DNA of 10,327 nt from Deltaproteobacteria bacterium (GCA_019136325.1 JAGVUJ010000345.1:1-10327); one strand, 5' to 3'; counted from the first letter of the stretch, positions 1 to 7,511 are shown. Notes: generated by a model from the sequence alone, not told the origin. Numbers and translations are program-made.

Positions 1-1407
1 GTAAAGTTCATTCCGTCCTTTTTTCCATGTGGTCATCGCCGCCGCTATGATTCCTGCGACAACGATAGGGAACCACCCTCCATCAGCAAGCTTGAAGAAA
101 TTGCCGGTGAAAAAGGCGACATCAAACGCGAGAAAGATCCCGACAAGGGGAATGACCTTTCCTAATGACCACTTCCTGTCATAGGTCAGCACAAGACAAT
201 AAAGCGCCGAAGTGATGATCATGGTGCCCGTAACAGCAATGCCGTATGCGCCGGCCAGCGCGCCGGATTCCCGAAACCCCATCACCACGCCGATACACGC
301 AATCATCAGAGCATAATTGACAAACGGGATATATATCTGTCCCTGCATGTCGCTGGACGTGTGAATAATCCGCACACGGGGACATAAACCCAGCTGAACG
401 GCCTGTTGCGTAAGTGAAAACGCGCCGGATATTAACGCCTGGGAAGCAATGACCGTAGCAACCGTGGAAAGTCCGATCATCGGGTAGAGCAGCGTTTCCG
501 GCACAATTTTATAAAAAGGATTGATATTCATTTCGGGATGCGCAAGCAACAGAGCTCCCTGCCCGAAATAGTTGCAGAGCAATGAAGGAAAAACAAATGA
601 AAACCACGACAGGCGAATGGCGCCTCTGCCAAAATGGCCGAGATCGGCGTAAAGAGCCTCACAACCGGTAATACAAAGCACAACTGATCCCAGCACCACA
701 ATGCCGTGCATGCCATTATTCAAGAAAAACTCCACAGCATACAGTGGATTAAACGCCCGAAGGACGGAAGGCTCTCGTATGATTTGCATAATGCCGAAAA
801 TACCGATGGATAGAAACCATAATACCATGACCGGAGCAAATAACGTTCCGATGTTCGACGTCCCTTTGCGTTGCAACAAAAAAAGCAGAATCAGCACAAC
901 GCAGGTCAAGGGCAATATAAAAGGCGCAGCAGCCCGGGTGGCGACTTCCAGTCCCTCAATTGCGGAAAGAACCGATATGGCCGGCGTAATGACGCCATCT
1001 CCGTACAAAAGCCCGGCGCCCAGAATCCCGGCAAGCACAAGAACGGACTGAACAAAGCGTGAAAAGCTTTTCTTCGGCACATTTAAAAGGCTGACCAGCG
1101 CAAAAATTCCGCCCTCACCTCGATTATCGGCGCGGAGAATAAAAGTGACATACTTGACGCTGACCACAACGAACATCGACCAGAAGATGAGAGATAAAAC
1201 GCCCAATATATTTGTCGCGCCGGGAGCAATGGCGTGCTGTCCGTAAAAACAGGCCTTGATGGCGTAAAGGGGGCTTGTTCCGATATCGCCAAAGACAACG
1301 CCGATCGATGCGAATGCAAGAAAAATGGTTTTTTTATTGATTCCGCCGGAAGGGCTCTCTCCCGATGATTCAGCGGCTGATTCATTCTCGGAATTTGCTG
1401 ACGACAT
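1..1407 (-). CDS. kup: Kup-family low-affinity K+ transporter (3' end outside window)
   Basis: Integral membrane K+ uptake protein of the KUP/HAK/KT family, probably K+/H+ symport across the inner membrane (family knowledge). The visible 469 residues carry family signatures in order: GVVFGDIGTSPLY (37-48), ADNRGEGGIFAL (93-104), YGDGVITPAISVLSAIEGL (135-153), TGCEALYADLGHFG (247-260) and AYGIAVTGTM (387-396). Many hydrophobic membrane segments lie between them, and the first 25 residues are a polar Ser/Glu-rich cytoplasmic leader. Family members usually have about 620-630 residues, so roughly 150 residues, mostly the soluble C-terminal part, lie beyond position 1. The ATG at 1407-1405 is supported by GGAGG (1418-1414) six bases upstream. 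The gene diverges from the GAPDH-family gene and follows a c-di-AMP riboswitch, which fits K+ homeostasis. The reading frame is intact to the window edge. Confidence 0.95.
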   Translation of the reverse strand, partial: MSSANSENESAAESSGESPSGGINKKTIFLAFASIGVVFGDIGTSPLYAIKACFYGQHAIAPGATNILGVLSLIFWSMFVVVSVKYVTFILRADNRGEGGIFALVSLLNVPKKSFSRFVQSVLVLAGILGAGLLYGDGVITPAISVLSAIEGLEVATRAAAPFILPLTCVVLILLFLLQRKGTSNIGTLFAPVMVLWFLSIGIFGIMQIIREPSVLRAFNPLYAVEFFLNNGMHGIVVLGSVVLCITGCEALYADLGHFGRGAIRLSWFSFVFPSLLCNYFGQGALLLAHPEMNINPFYKIVPETLLYPMIGLSTVATVIASQALISGAFSLTQQAVQLGLCPRVRIIHTSSDMQGQIYIPFVNYALMIACIGVVMGFRESGALAGAYGIAVTGTMIITSALYCLVLTYDRKWSLGKVIPLVGIFLAFDVAFFTGNFFKLADGGWFPIVVAGIIAAAMTTWKKGRNELY

Positions 1408-1425
1408 AAATAACCTCCGTAAATT

Positions 1426-1459
1426 GTCCGGGGAGAATAATCATCCCGGACGAATCCGG
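1426..1459 (-). promoter_or_regulatory. Alternative hairpins of the kup riboswitch expression platform
   Basis: Between aptamer and kup Shine-Dalgarno, two stems share the same bases. One is GTCCGGG/CCCGGAC (1445-1451 with 1426-1432, 12-nt loop). The other is CCGGA/TCCGG around a TTCG tetraloop (1455-1459 with 1446-1450). They cannot form together. The second could be enclosed by GGAGAA/TTCTCC (1464-1469 with 1432-1437). No U-tract follows the first stem, so it is not a standard intrinsic terminator. It ends seven bases before the GGAGG. The switch may work through a weak terminator or at translation initiation; this is inferred. Confidence 0.5.
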
Positions 1460-1463
1460 TCGG

Positions 1464-1576
1464 TTCTCCTCATCGAAGCCTGCGAAGTTAGCTGAAGGGC
1501 TCGGGCCGAAAAGGTTACCCTACGCCGTAGCGATACGCCCCTGAAAATTGGTTCCTCCGCTTCTGAAAATCAGAAT
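1464..1576 (-). promoter_or_regulatory. c-di-AMP riboswitch (ydaO/yuaA class) in the kup leader
   Basis: Read on the minus strand, the leader shows the conserved blocks of the ydaO/yuaA aptamer in the right order: GGAGGAACCA, then GGGGCG, then GTAGGGT, then GAGCCC, then CAGCTAAC, then CGCAGGC. A closing stem GAAGC/GCTTC pairs 1559-1563 with 1475-1479. This class binds cyclic di-AMP and usually switches off K+ import and osmolyte genes when the ligand is high. A kup gene is a natural target, since ydaO itself (kimA) encodes a KUP-related K+ importer. The outer boundaries are approximate. Confidence 0.88.
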
Positions 1577-1594
1577 TAGGCATATGTTTGGCGC

Positions 1595-1623
1595 TACTTA
1601 AATCATCTTTGCATGCCTGTCAA
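1595..1623 (-). promoter_or_regulatory. Candidate sigma70 promoter for kup
   Basis: On the minus strand a perfect -35 hexamer TTGACA (1623-1618) lies 16-17 bases before a weak -10 region (TTAAGT or TAAGTA, 1601-1595). Transcription would start near 1588, just upstream of the riboswitch, which is the expected placement. The poor -10 is the main doubt. Confidence 0.45.
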
Positions 1624-1685
1624 TACGTTTATCCGGATGATTTCAGGAATGGTTTTGCAACGGGTGAATATTCAAGACGCCGGTC

Positions 1686-1714
1686 TTGACTTTTTTCATG
1701 CTGTGTTGTAAATA
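1686..1714 (+). promoter_or_regulatory. Sigma70-type promoter for the GAPDH-family gene
   Basis: TTGACT (1686-1691) and TAAATA (1709-1714) are separated by an optimal 17 bases. The start point would be near 1721, giving a leader of about 160 bases before the ATG at 1883. A 7-bp inverted repeat (1672-1678 with 1683-1689) overlaps the -35 box and could be an operator. Confidence 0.6.
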
Positions 1715-1742
1715 GATCGCGACCTTTTAAGGGAGATGATTT

Positions 1743-1868
1743 ATGGTCCCGGTCACCACCAAACCGTATCTACATAGTCTCGTCATATCTATGCAGGGAA
1801 TCCCTGCATTTTTTTTATTATTCCAAAGAAAATTAATCATCATATTACTTCCTGAAAAACAGGAATAA
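1743..1868 (+). CDS. Possible 41-residue leader peptide of the GAPDH-family gene
   Basis: An ATG at 1743 is preceded by GGGAG (1731-1735) at suitable spacing and opens a 41-codon frame ending in TAA at 1866-1868. That stop overlaps the AAGGAGG ribosome binding site of the next gene. The frame runs through the leader terminator hairpin, so its Phe/Leu stretch (residues 23-27) simply reflects the T-tract. There is no run of one amino acid that would mark a classical biosynthetic attenuator. I do not recognise the peptide, and it may not be translated. If it is, ribosomes crossing the hairpin would disrupt the terminator and couple translation to downstream expression. Confidence 0.25.
   Translation: MVPVTTKPYLHSLVISMQGIPAFFLLFQRKLIIILLPEKQE
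1791..1816 (+). terminator. Intrinsic terminator inside the GAPDH gene leader (attenuator)
   Basis: ATGCAGGGA (1791-1799) is perfectly complementary to TCCCTGCAT (1801-1809); realistically this is an 8-bp stem with a 3-base loop. Eight T residues follow at 1809-1816. It lies about 70 bases after the predicted start and about 65 bases before the ATG, with no gene ending upstream on this strand, because the upstream neighbour is divergent. It is therefore most likely a conditional attenuator or the end of a roughly 95-base RNA. No convincing antiterminator was found by eye. Confidence 0.75.
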
Positions 1869-1882
1869 GGAGGATTTGAATC

Positions 1883-3145
1883 ATGACAAAAGCTCAAGTA
1901 TTTGAAAATAAACAGCCGGTTCTGGGCATCAATAGCCTGGGGCGAATCGGGAAACTCACCCTGTGGCATCACATCGGAAGAAAGTATTTTAAGGAAATCA
2001 TCGTCAATCAAGGACGGGAAATAGGCACGGGGCTTGATTCTGTGGCTCAGGCGATTGAAAAAGACTCCACCTACGGCTTGATGCACAAGTTTCTGTATGG
2101 CGTTAAAGCAGAACGCATCATTCAGATCGTCAATGAAAAAGAGGGAAAGATGCTGATCGACGGCATTCCGGTGACGATCCTGCGCGAAGCGAGGAATCCC
2201 GCCGAGATCCCCTGGCGCCAGCATGGTGTGGACGTGGTTGTGGATTGCACGGGAAAATTCAAGGATCCTACCGTAGCGTCGGATAATAAAAGCGGCTCCA
2301 TCCGCGGGCACTTGCACGGCGGCGCAAAGGTCGTCATCAATTCGTCACCCTTCAAAATCAAAAACAAGGCTCTTGCTCTGCCGGATGACGCTGTAACGAT
2401 GATCTACGGCATTAATCACACATCGTTCAATCCCAAGAAACATCTGATCGTTTCCGCCGCCTCCTGCACCACCACCGGATTGGCCCACATGGTCAAACCG
2501 CTGCTGGACAATGAAGAAACCAGCAATATTCTAACGGCCTCCATGTCTACGGTTCACGCTGTTACCAATACCCAGAGCGTGCTGGACAGTATTCCCAAGG
2601 CCGGCGAAAAAGATTTACGGAAAAACCGGAGCATCCTGGACAGCATTATCCTGACCTCCACCAATGCCGCCAAAGCGCTGGCGGAGGTCATTCCGGAAGT
2701 TCAGCACATCGGTTTCATGGCGGATTCCATCAGAATACCGGCCAGCACAATGTCGTTGATTGTTCTGAACGCAACGTTCCAGGTACGGAACCAGCAGGGC
2801 ATTAATACAAAAATGCTCAATGAATTATACGGCAAAGCCGCCGCCAATAATCCCGAAAAACTGATCAGATTTACCATGGAGCAAAATGTGTCCGCCGATC
2901 TTTTCGGCGTCGATGCAGCCGTCATCATTGAAGGTCAGTTCAATCACACGCGCACGGCTTTCATTAATCTGGATCTGGCCCACATCCCGAATATGCCGGC
3001 GGAAATCGCCAAATCATTCCCCGATAAGGTTATGAAGGTTCCCGTCGTTCACGCCAAGATATTCGGCTGGTACGACAATGAATTCGGCAGCTATACGAAC
3101 AGGCTGGGGGATCTGACCGTTTATATTCACAAGAATATTTTATAA
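1883..3145 (+). CDS. gap: Glyceraldehyde-3-phosphate dehydrogenase family protein, long form
   Basis: NAD(P)-dependent oxidation/phosphorylation of glyceraldehyde-3-phosphate, or the reverse reaction, in cytosolic glycolysis/gluconeogenesis (family knowledge). Visible signatures are the Rossmann motif GINSLGRIG (15-23), DSTYG (61-65), the catalytic cysteine C195 in SAASCTTTGLA, the catalytic histidine H225 in TVHAVTN, TSTNAAKA (258-265) and the C-terminal WYDNEFGSYTNRLGDL (396-411). At 420 residues it is about 80 longer than ordinary GAPDH; the extra length is spread through the protein, with about 33 residues more than usual between DSTYG and C195. Q43 stands where NAD-specific enzymes usually carry the ribose-binding Asp, and Thr follows the SCTT motif where Asn is usual (SCTTT for SCTTN). 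Cofactor preference and substrate may thus differ. The start is firm: AAGGAGG (1867-1873) sits nine bases before the ATG. The gene forms a single-gene unit with its own promoter, attenuator and terminator. Confidence 0.9.
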   Translation: MTKAQVFENKQPVLGINSLGRIGKLTLWHHIGRKYFKEIIVNQGREIGTGLDSVAQAIEKDSTYGLMHKFLYGVKAERIIQIVNEKEGKMLIDGIPVTILREARNPAEIPWRQHGVDVVVDCTGKFKDPTVASDNKSGSIRGHLHGGAKVVINSSPFKIKNKALALPDDAVTMIYGINHTSFNPKKHLIVSAASCTTTGLAHMVKPLLDNEETSNILTASMSTVHAVTNTQSVLDSIPKAGEKDLRKNRSILDSIILTSTNAAKALAEVIPEVQHIGFMADSIRIPASTMSLIVLNATFQVRNQQGINTKMLNELYGKAAANNPEKLIRFTMEQNVSADLFGVDAAVIIEGQFNHTRTAFINLDLAHIPNMPAEIAKSFPDKVMKVPVVHAKIFGWYDNEFGSYTNRLGDLTVYIHKNIL

Positions 3146-3178
3146 GAAAGTTTGAAACTGTTGTTGTTGAAGTATCCG

Positions 3179-3219
3179 CATTCACCGACCGCTCGCTTCC
3201 GCGGTCGGTGAATGTTTTT
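3179..3219 (+). terminator. Strong intrinsic terminator after the GAPDH-family gene
   Basis: A perfect 14-bp stem, CATTCACCGACCGC (3179-3192) with 3201-3214, surrounds an 8-base loop and is followed by five T residues (3215-3219). It begins 34 bases after the stop codon. The convergent gene ends at 3226, so the hairpin may also stop or stabilise that transcript, but no U-tract follows it on the minus strand. Confidence 0.9.
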
Positions 3220-3225
3220 CCGCTA

Positions 3226-6200
3226 TTACTCGGTCTCGCTGTCGTGCCGGCCCAGATAGACCGTGCCGCTCCATCCGTCTATGCTGATAAAATCACCGGC
3301 CTTGATGGTATGGTTTTCGATGGTCGCATATTCATCGGTTTCATAAACTTTCAGTTTGCTGAAACCGACAACGCCGACCTTGTTGAGCTGGGGAATCGTC
3401 ACCGCGGCATGTGAGGTGCTGCCGCCTTTGGCCGTCAGCAGTCCTTCAACCTGCAAAAGAACTCCAACGTCATCCGGAACCGTATCGGGACGCACCAGAA
3501 TCAGAGGCGTTTGCGGTTCTTCGCTGCGGAATCGTTTGATATCCGTTTCCGAATAAACAGCCCGGCCGCTGAGAGCGCCGCCGTTAACACCGATGCCGGT
3601 TCCGATCACCGAGGACTGCAATACGGGAGAGTCTTTAAAACGGGTCCAATTCTGATTCGTGATCTGATTCATGTCACGCGTCTGCAAGATGTATAGTTTA
3701 TCGCGCGTCGGACCTTCAAACGTAAATTCGATTTCCTGATGATTGAATCCTTTTTCATAAATGAGGATCTCCGAAATCCGCAGCAGTTCCGCGTAAATTT
3801 CGGGGAATTTTGCCTCCAGTGATATCTTGGAATCTCTGTATTCCGCGATTCTCTGCTTTTCCGAAATGGGGTAGGTTTCCACCAGACCGGAAACAATATC
3901 GTCTCCCTGAACGCCGAAAATAAAATCGCCGTAGAGCGTTACATCGGATGAAGAACTTTTCGGCTCGCGGGTGAAAATGACCCCGGAACCGGAATTGTCA
4001 TTGAGATTGCCGAACACCATTTTCTGAACGATGACGGCCGTCCCCCACTTGTCGGAGATATGCATTTGCCGGCGATAAATTTCCGCCTGCTCCGAATACC
4101 AGGAATCAAAAACCTGCAAAATGGCGTGCCGCAACTGATCCAGAGGCTTTTCTTTAAATTCGATGCCGTTTTCCGTTAATCCTTTTTTATAGGAAAGGGC
4201 TATCTGTTTCATCAAATCCGGCGAAAACTGAATCTTTCTTTCCACGCCGTATTTCTGTTTGAATTCGTCTATAATCGCATCAAAAAAATTGCGGTTCAGT
4301 CCCTGGAACATTCCCCACATCTGCAGGAACCGCCGGTAGGAGTCCCAGGCCGCCCATTTGAAGTCTTCCTTCTCGCTGAGATTTTCCGCAATGGCTTCAT
4401 TAATACCCACATTTAAAAAAGATTTCATCATCCCGGGCAGAGAGACCGTCGCCCCGCTTCTTACGGAAAGCAGCAAAGGATTGCGGCGGTCGCCCAGTTT
4501 GCAGCCGGTTATTTTTTCCAGCCGTTTGATCTCTTTGTTTACCCGTACGGCCAGGTCATTAAAAATATATTTATAACCATAGACAGCGTCGTATCCCCGG
4601 AACACTTCCGTGGTGATGATAAATCCGGGGGGAACATTAAATCCGAATGAAACAAGTTCTTTGAGAAAATATCCCTTGTTGCCCAGGAGTATCTGATTAT
4701 CCAGTTTTTTGTTCTTCTTATAAAAGGACGATACCGTCAGATCAGGATTGTAAGCCATCACAACCTTGAGGATCTGTTTGTTGTCCGTGAATTTCTCCGA
4801 CTCCGCGTTCAGCGTTTTAATGACCGAATTGATGAAATTATCCAGAACCTGAATGCCGAAGGCTGAAGATATGATTCCGCGGATAAAATTTTCCGAGTGC
4901 GCATAAATCAGCTTCTCCTGTTTCTTATATCCGGATTTCTTTTCCGAATCAATGTTCTGCCCGTAGATCCGGCCGATCACAACGGGCAGGCAGGCCGTGT
5001 GGACATCAATATAATAATTACGGATAATGTCCTGAATATCCTTGGAAATAAAACGGAAAATATCCACATACTGTTCCAGTGAAAACTGCTTGATGGACAA
5101 TGCGTTGGTCACGTATTTAACTTTGGCTGCCAGGCCTTCCGTGGCAATGCCTTCGATTTCCAGCGCGTTGATATAAAGCCAGAGGTATGTATGAATCTTT
5201 TTGATCGTATGTTTGGTAATAAATTTGAGATTGAAGGACTTGGTCAATTCTTCAAAAAGCGTGGTCGCCAGCGATTCGAGTCTCAGGGAAAGGCCGACGG
5301 CTTCAAATTTTTTCTCGTAGTATGTGCCATACATGGAGGGAATGCCCGCCGCGATGTGTCTTTTGTAATAAATGTTCTCGTAGGACTGTGTTTTTTTGGA
5401 CGATAGAATTCTTTCTTTCAAAATGGACAGGAATTTCAGAATAATGGTAATGCTGCGATAATAATTCTTCGCATTCAAAGAACGTTTCAGCGACGCAATG
5501 TCCGTTTGGGGAAAAGCGTTGGCCGCTTCCAGATCCTTGAGCAGGTCGATAAACAGGGGGTAATATTTTTTATAAATCAATTGATAAATGCGGATCATGA
5601 TTTTGACCCGTTCCTGGTCCCGGTCGTTAACGCCCTTGACATTATTCAGCTCTTTACAGACTTTTTCGTTATCCCAATCGAGAAATTTCATGGGAGCATT
5701 GTTAATTCTGGGGAAGAAAGCTTTGAAGGCTTTATGCATTCCGTTGAAATATTCCCCGGAATTCATGACCTGTTCATAAACTTCAACGGGAAGATGCACG
5801 CGCAGAAAGTTCTTATCCCCGGAGTTCCAATATCGGAAAATGTCCTCAATAAATTTAACCAGCAGGCTGTTGCTTTCGACGTGTGACTGCTTCCGTAAAA
5901 AATAAACCAGTTTGTCATTGCGCAGGGAAAGTTCATCGACCTTGGTGGTGATATCGCGGAGTTCGCCTTCAGCGCCGATTTCGCTGAAATAGACCGGAAA
6001 AAGCCTGAGAAGCTGTTTGATCAAACTGTACGTTGACGCAATATCACTGTTGAGCAGAGCGGAAATGTTTTTCTGAATCAGATCCGTATCGCGGATGAAA
6101 ACTCCTCCCATTTTTAAATTGACGATCAGCGCTGAAATCAATTTCCTTGTCCACCGGGGTTTCATCCCGATAATTTCCAGCCAGCATCTGATATTAATGA

Positions 6201-7443
6201 TATGAGCGGGATTGACCTTCACCTGCCATTCTTCGTTGGAGCCCTTAATTTCGGGATACTGGAAACCATAGGCAATCAACTCATCGATAAACGTATCCGC
6301 AAGCGCATGGCTGTTTTGCGCAAAAACTTCCCGCGCTGCCGTTGTGATACAATCAAAAGTGGCCACGCTGAATTCATTCTGAGATTCATTCTTCTTTAAG
6401 AAACCGAACATTTTACGCACGAAATCGTTGAAGGTTTCCTTTTTTTCTTCCTGAAAAACCATTTTGAGGGAGTGGTTGATTTCCCGCAAGGCGCTGGCGT
6501 GGATATCGGCAAGACTGGGGACATCGATGATGTTGAAGAGGAAGTGCAACTTCACCAACTGCTGATGTCCCAGATACACCTTTGATTTCTCCAACTGATC
6601 GGCAACCTGCAAATATCCGTTCACGATCTGAAAATAATCCGGCATATCGACATAGTTTTTAATGACGTCGCTTTTTTTCTTACACGTGTCCTGACGCAGA
6701 GTTTCCAAATGTTCGATAAGAGACCGCAGATATCCGTGACTCAGCGGTTTAATCAATTGCCTGTAGGTTGCAACCGACGCCTGATCGTTATCGTTCTCTA
6801 CGACAAACCACTCTGACGGATCAGGCTGGACAAGCCAAAACCGGTATGTAATCTGGAAAATCCTGTGAATGAAACCGGCAAATAAATCTGTTTGAACATC
6901 CAGATTATTTTCCGTAATGTTTTTAATGATTTTTTTTACGTACGAAGAGCTTTTCTTAAAGATAGCCTCATCTTCATCAATAACATCCAGCAGAGATTTG
7001 ATAATCTCAGGAAATAAAGACTGATTCCTCGGAAGAAATTCTTTGCTCTGATTAAAGATCGCATCGATATAATCGAAAAGATAATGTACGGCGCTGTCCT
7101 TCACATCGGCATCAGATGACGATTTGATAATATTGAAATAAATACAAAGCATTGTCGCAATGGCGGCAAGGCCGTCGGGATGCTTGTTATAAACATAGAA
7201 ATCACCTATGGAAACCGATTTCAGTTCCCGCAGAACATATTCCCAGTTGACAAAAGGATGATGCAACTCTATCAAAAGTTCACGAACTTTTTTCTGCAAA
7301 CCGTAATGATTTTCAACAACTTTGAGCAGCGGGGAATACTGATCCGGAATCTCTATCGTCGCGGCGGTTCTTTCCAGATTTACTTTGAGAGCAAATGAAT
7401 TCAACCCTTCGCTTTTTTTCTTTGGATGATCTTTAGTTGTCAT
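3226..7443 (-). CDS. PPDK-type ATP-grasp / phosphohistidine swivel protein with large unknown N-terminus
   Basis: A 1405-residue protein related to pyruvate phosphate dikinase/PEP synthase only in its C-terminal third. About 920-1260 form the ATP-binding (PPDK_N) domain: LGNKG (920-924), SVRSGA with R995, SLPGMM, GSGVIFTREP with R1159, and YILQTRD with Q1254. About 1285-1400 form the swivel domain with GGSTSHAAV, in which H1345 is the expected phosphohistidine. The PEP/pyruvate TIM barrel that follows in PPDK and PEP synthase is absent, so it cannot make PEP alone. Residues 1 to about 900 are mostly helical-looking, without membrane segments, and match no family I recognise. Similar ATP-grasp plus His-swivel layouts occur in glucan dikinases and rifampicin phosphotransferase, so another acceptor is plausible. 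I chose the ATG at 7443 (weak AAAGG upstream). A GTG at 7485 would add 14 residues but has no ribosome binding site. The frame is intact. Automatic naming as 'pyruvate, phosphate dikinase' would be misleading. Confidence 0.85.
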   Translation of the reverse strand: MTTKDHPKKKSEGLNSFALKVNLERTAATIEIPDQYSPLLKVVENHYGLQKKVRELLIELHHPFVNWEYVLRELKSVSIGDFYVYNKHPDGLAAIATMLCIYFNIIKSSSDADVKDSAVHYLFDYIDAIFNQSKEFLPRNQSLFPEIIKSLLDVIDEDEAIFKKSSSYVKKIIKNITENNLDVQTDLFAGFIHRIFQITYRFWLVQPDPSEWFVVENDNDQASVATYRQLIKPLSHGYLRSLIEHLETLRQDTCKKKSDVIKNYVDMPDYFQIVNGYLQVADQLEKSKVYLGHQQLVKLHFLFNIIDVPSLADIHASALREINHSLKMVFQEEKKETFNDFVRKMFGFLKKNESQNEFSVATFDCITTAAREVFAQNSHALADTFIDELIAYGFQYPEIKGSNEEWQVKVNPAHIINIRCWLEIIGMKPRWTRKLISALIVNLKMGGVFIRDTDLIQKNISALLNSDIASTYSLIKQLLRLFPVYFSEIGAEGELRDITTKVDELSLRNDKLVYFLRKQSHVESNSLLVKFIEDIFRYWNSGDKNFLRVHLPVEVYEQVMNSGEYFNGMHKAFKAFFPRINNAPMKFLDWDNEKVCKELNNVKGVNDRDQERVKIMIRIYQLIYKKYYPLFIDLLKDLEAANAFPQTDIASLKRSLNAKNYYRSITIILKFLSILKERILSSKKTQSYENIYYKRHIAAGIPSMYGTYYEKKFEAVGLSLRLESLATTLFEELTKSFNLKFITKHTIKKIHTYLWLYINALEIEGIATEGLAAKVKYVTNALSIKQFSLEQYVDIFRFISKDIQDIIRNYYIDVHTACLPVVIGRIYGQNIDSEKKSGYKKQEKLIYAHSENFIRGIISSAFGIQVLDNFINSVIKTLNAESEKFTDNKQILKVVMAYNPDLTVSSFYKKNKKLDNQILLGNKGYFLKELVSFGFNVPPGFIITTEVFRGYDAVYGYKYIFNDLAVRVNKEIKRLEKITGCKLGDRRNPLLLSVRSGATVSLPGMMKSFLNVGINEAIAENLSEKEDFKWAAWDSYRRFLQMWGMFQGLNRNFFDAIIDEFKQKYGVERKIQFSPDLMKQIALSYKKGLTENGIEFKEKPLDQLRHAILQVFDSWYSEQAEIYRRQMHISDKWGTAVIVQKMVFGNLNDNSGSGVIFTREPKSSSSDVTLYGDFIFGVQGDDIVSGLVETYPISEKQRIAEYRDSKISLEAKFPEIYAELLRISEILIYEKGFNHQEIEFTFEGPTRDKLYILQTRDMNQITNQNWTRFKDSPVLQSSVIGTGIGVNGGALSGRAVYSETDIKRFRSEEPQTPLILVRPDTVPDDVGVLLQVEGLLTAKGGSTSHAAVTIPQLNKVGVVGFSKLKVYETDEYATIENHTIKAGDFISIDGWSGTVYLGRHDSETE

Positions 7444-7493
7444 ATCAGAAAGACCTTTGGAAAGGACATTAATCAAAATCCGCACAATTTTTC

Positions 7494-7511
7494 AAGCAGG
7501 GAACATGCCGG
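7494..7511 (-). promoter_or_regulatory. Possible sigma54 promoter for the dikinase-like gene
   Basis: On the minus strand CGGCATG and CTGCTT place GG (7509-7508) and GC (7497-7496) exactly ten bases apart, as in -24/-12 promoters (consensus TGGCAC and TTGCW). Each element has mismatches. Initiation would fall near 7484, which would favour the ATG at 7443 over the GTG at 7485. No enhancer site was identified. Confidence 0.3.

Larger units (their letters stand above)
1408..1882. other. Divergent regulatory intergenic region, kup / GAPDH gene
   Basis: This 475-base gap between two divergent genes is filled with control elements rather than an obvious gene. On the minus side are the kup promoter, c-di-AMP aptamer and alternative hairpins. 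On the plus side are a dyad over the -35 box, a promoter, an intrinsic terminator and a hairpin just before the GAPDH ribosome binding site. A short possible leader reading frame (1743-1868) is the only coding candidate. The stretch 1625-1670 contains nothing I can name apart from the 8-bp palindrome ATCCGGAT at 1631-1638. Confidence 0.7.

Noticed and set aside
1727..2317. 196-codon minus-strand frame across the GAPDH leader and 5' end
   Set aside because: It is antisense to clear GAPDH motifs and to the promoter/terminator leader, and the protein resembles nothing.
3226..7443. Naming the large protein pyruvate phosphate dikinase or PEP synthase
   Set aside because: The PEP/pyruvate-binding TIM barrel needed for those reactions is absent after the swivel domain, and the N-terminal two thirds are unrelated to either enzyme.
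7444..7485. GTG start at 7485 for the dikinase-like protein
   Set aside because: No Shine-Dalgarno precedes it, and the added 14 residues look like a random hydrophobic leader. The ATG at 7443 has a weak AAAGG upstream and fits the possible promoter.
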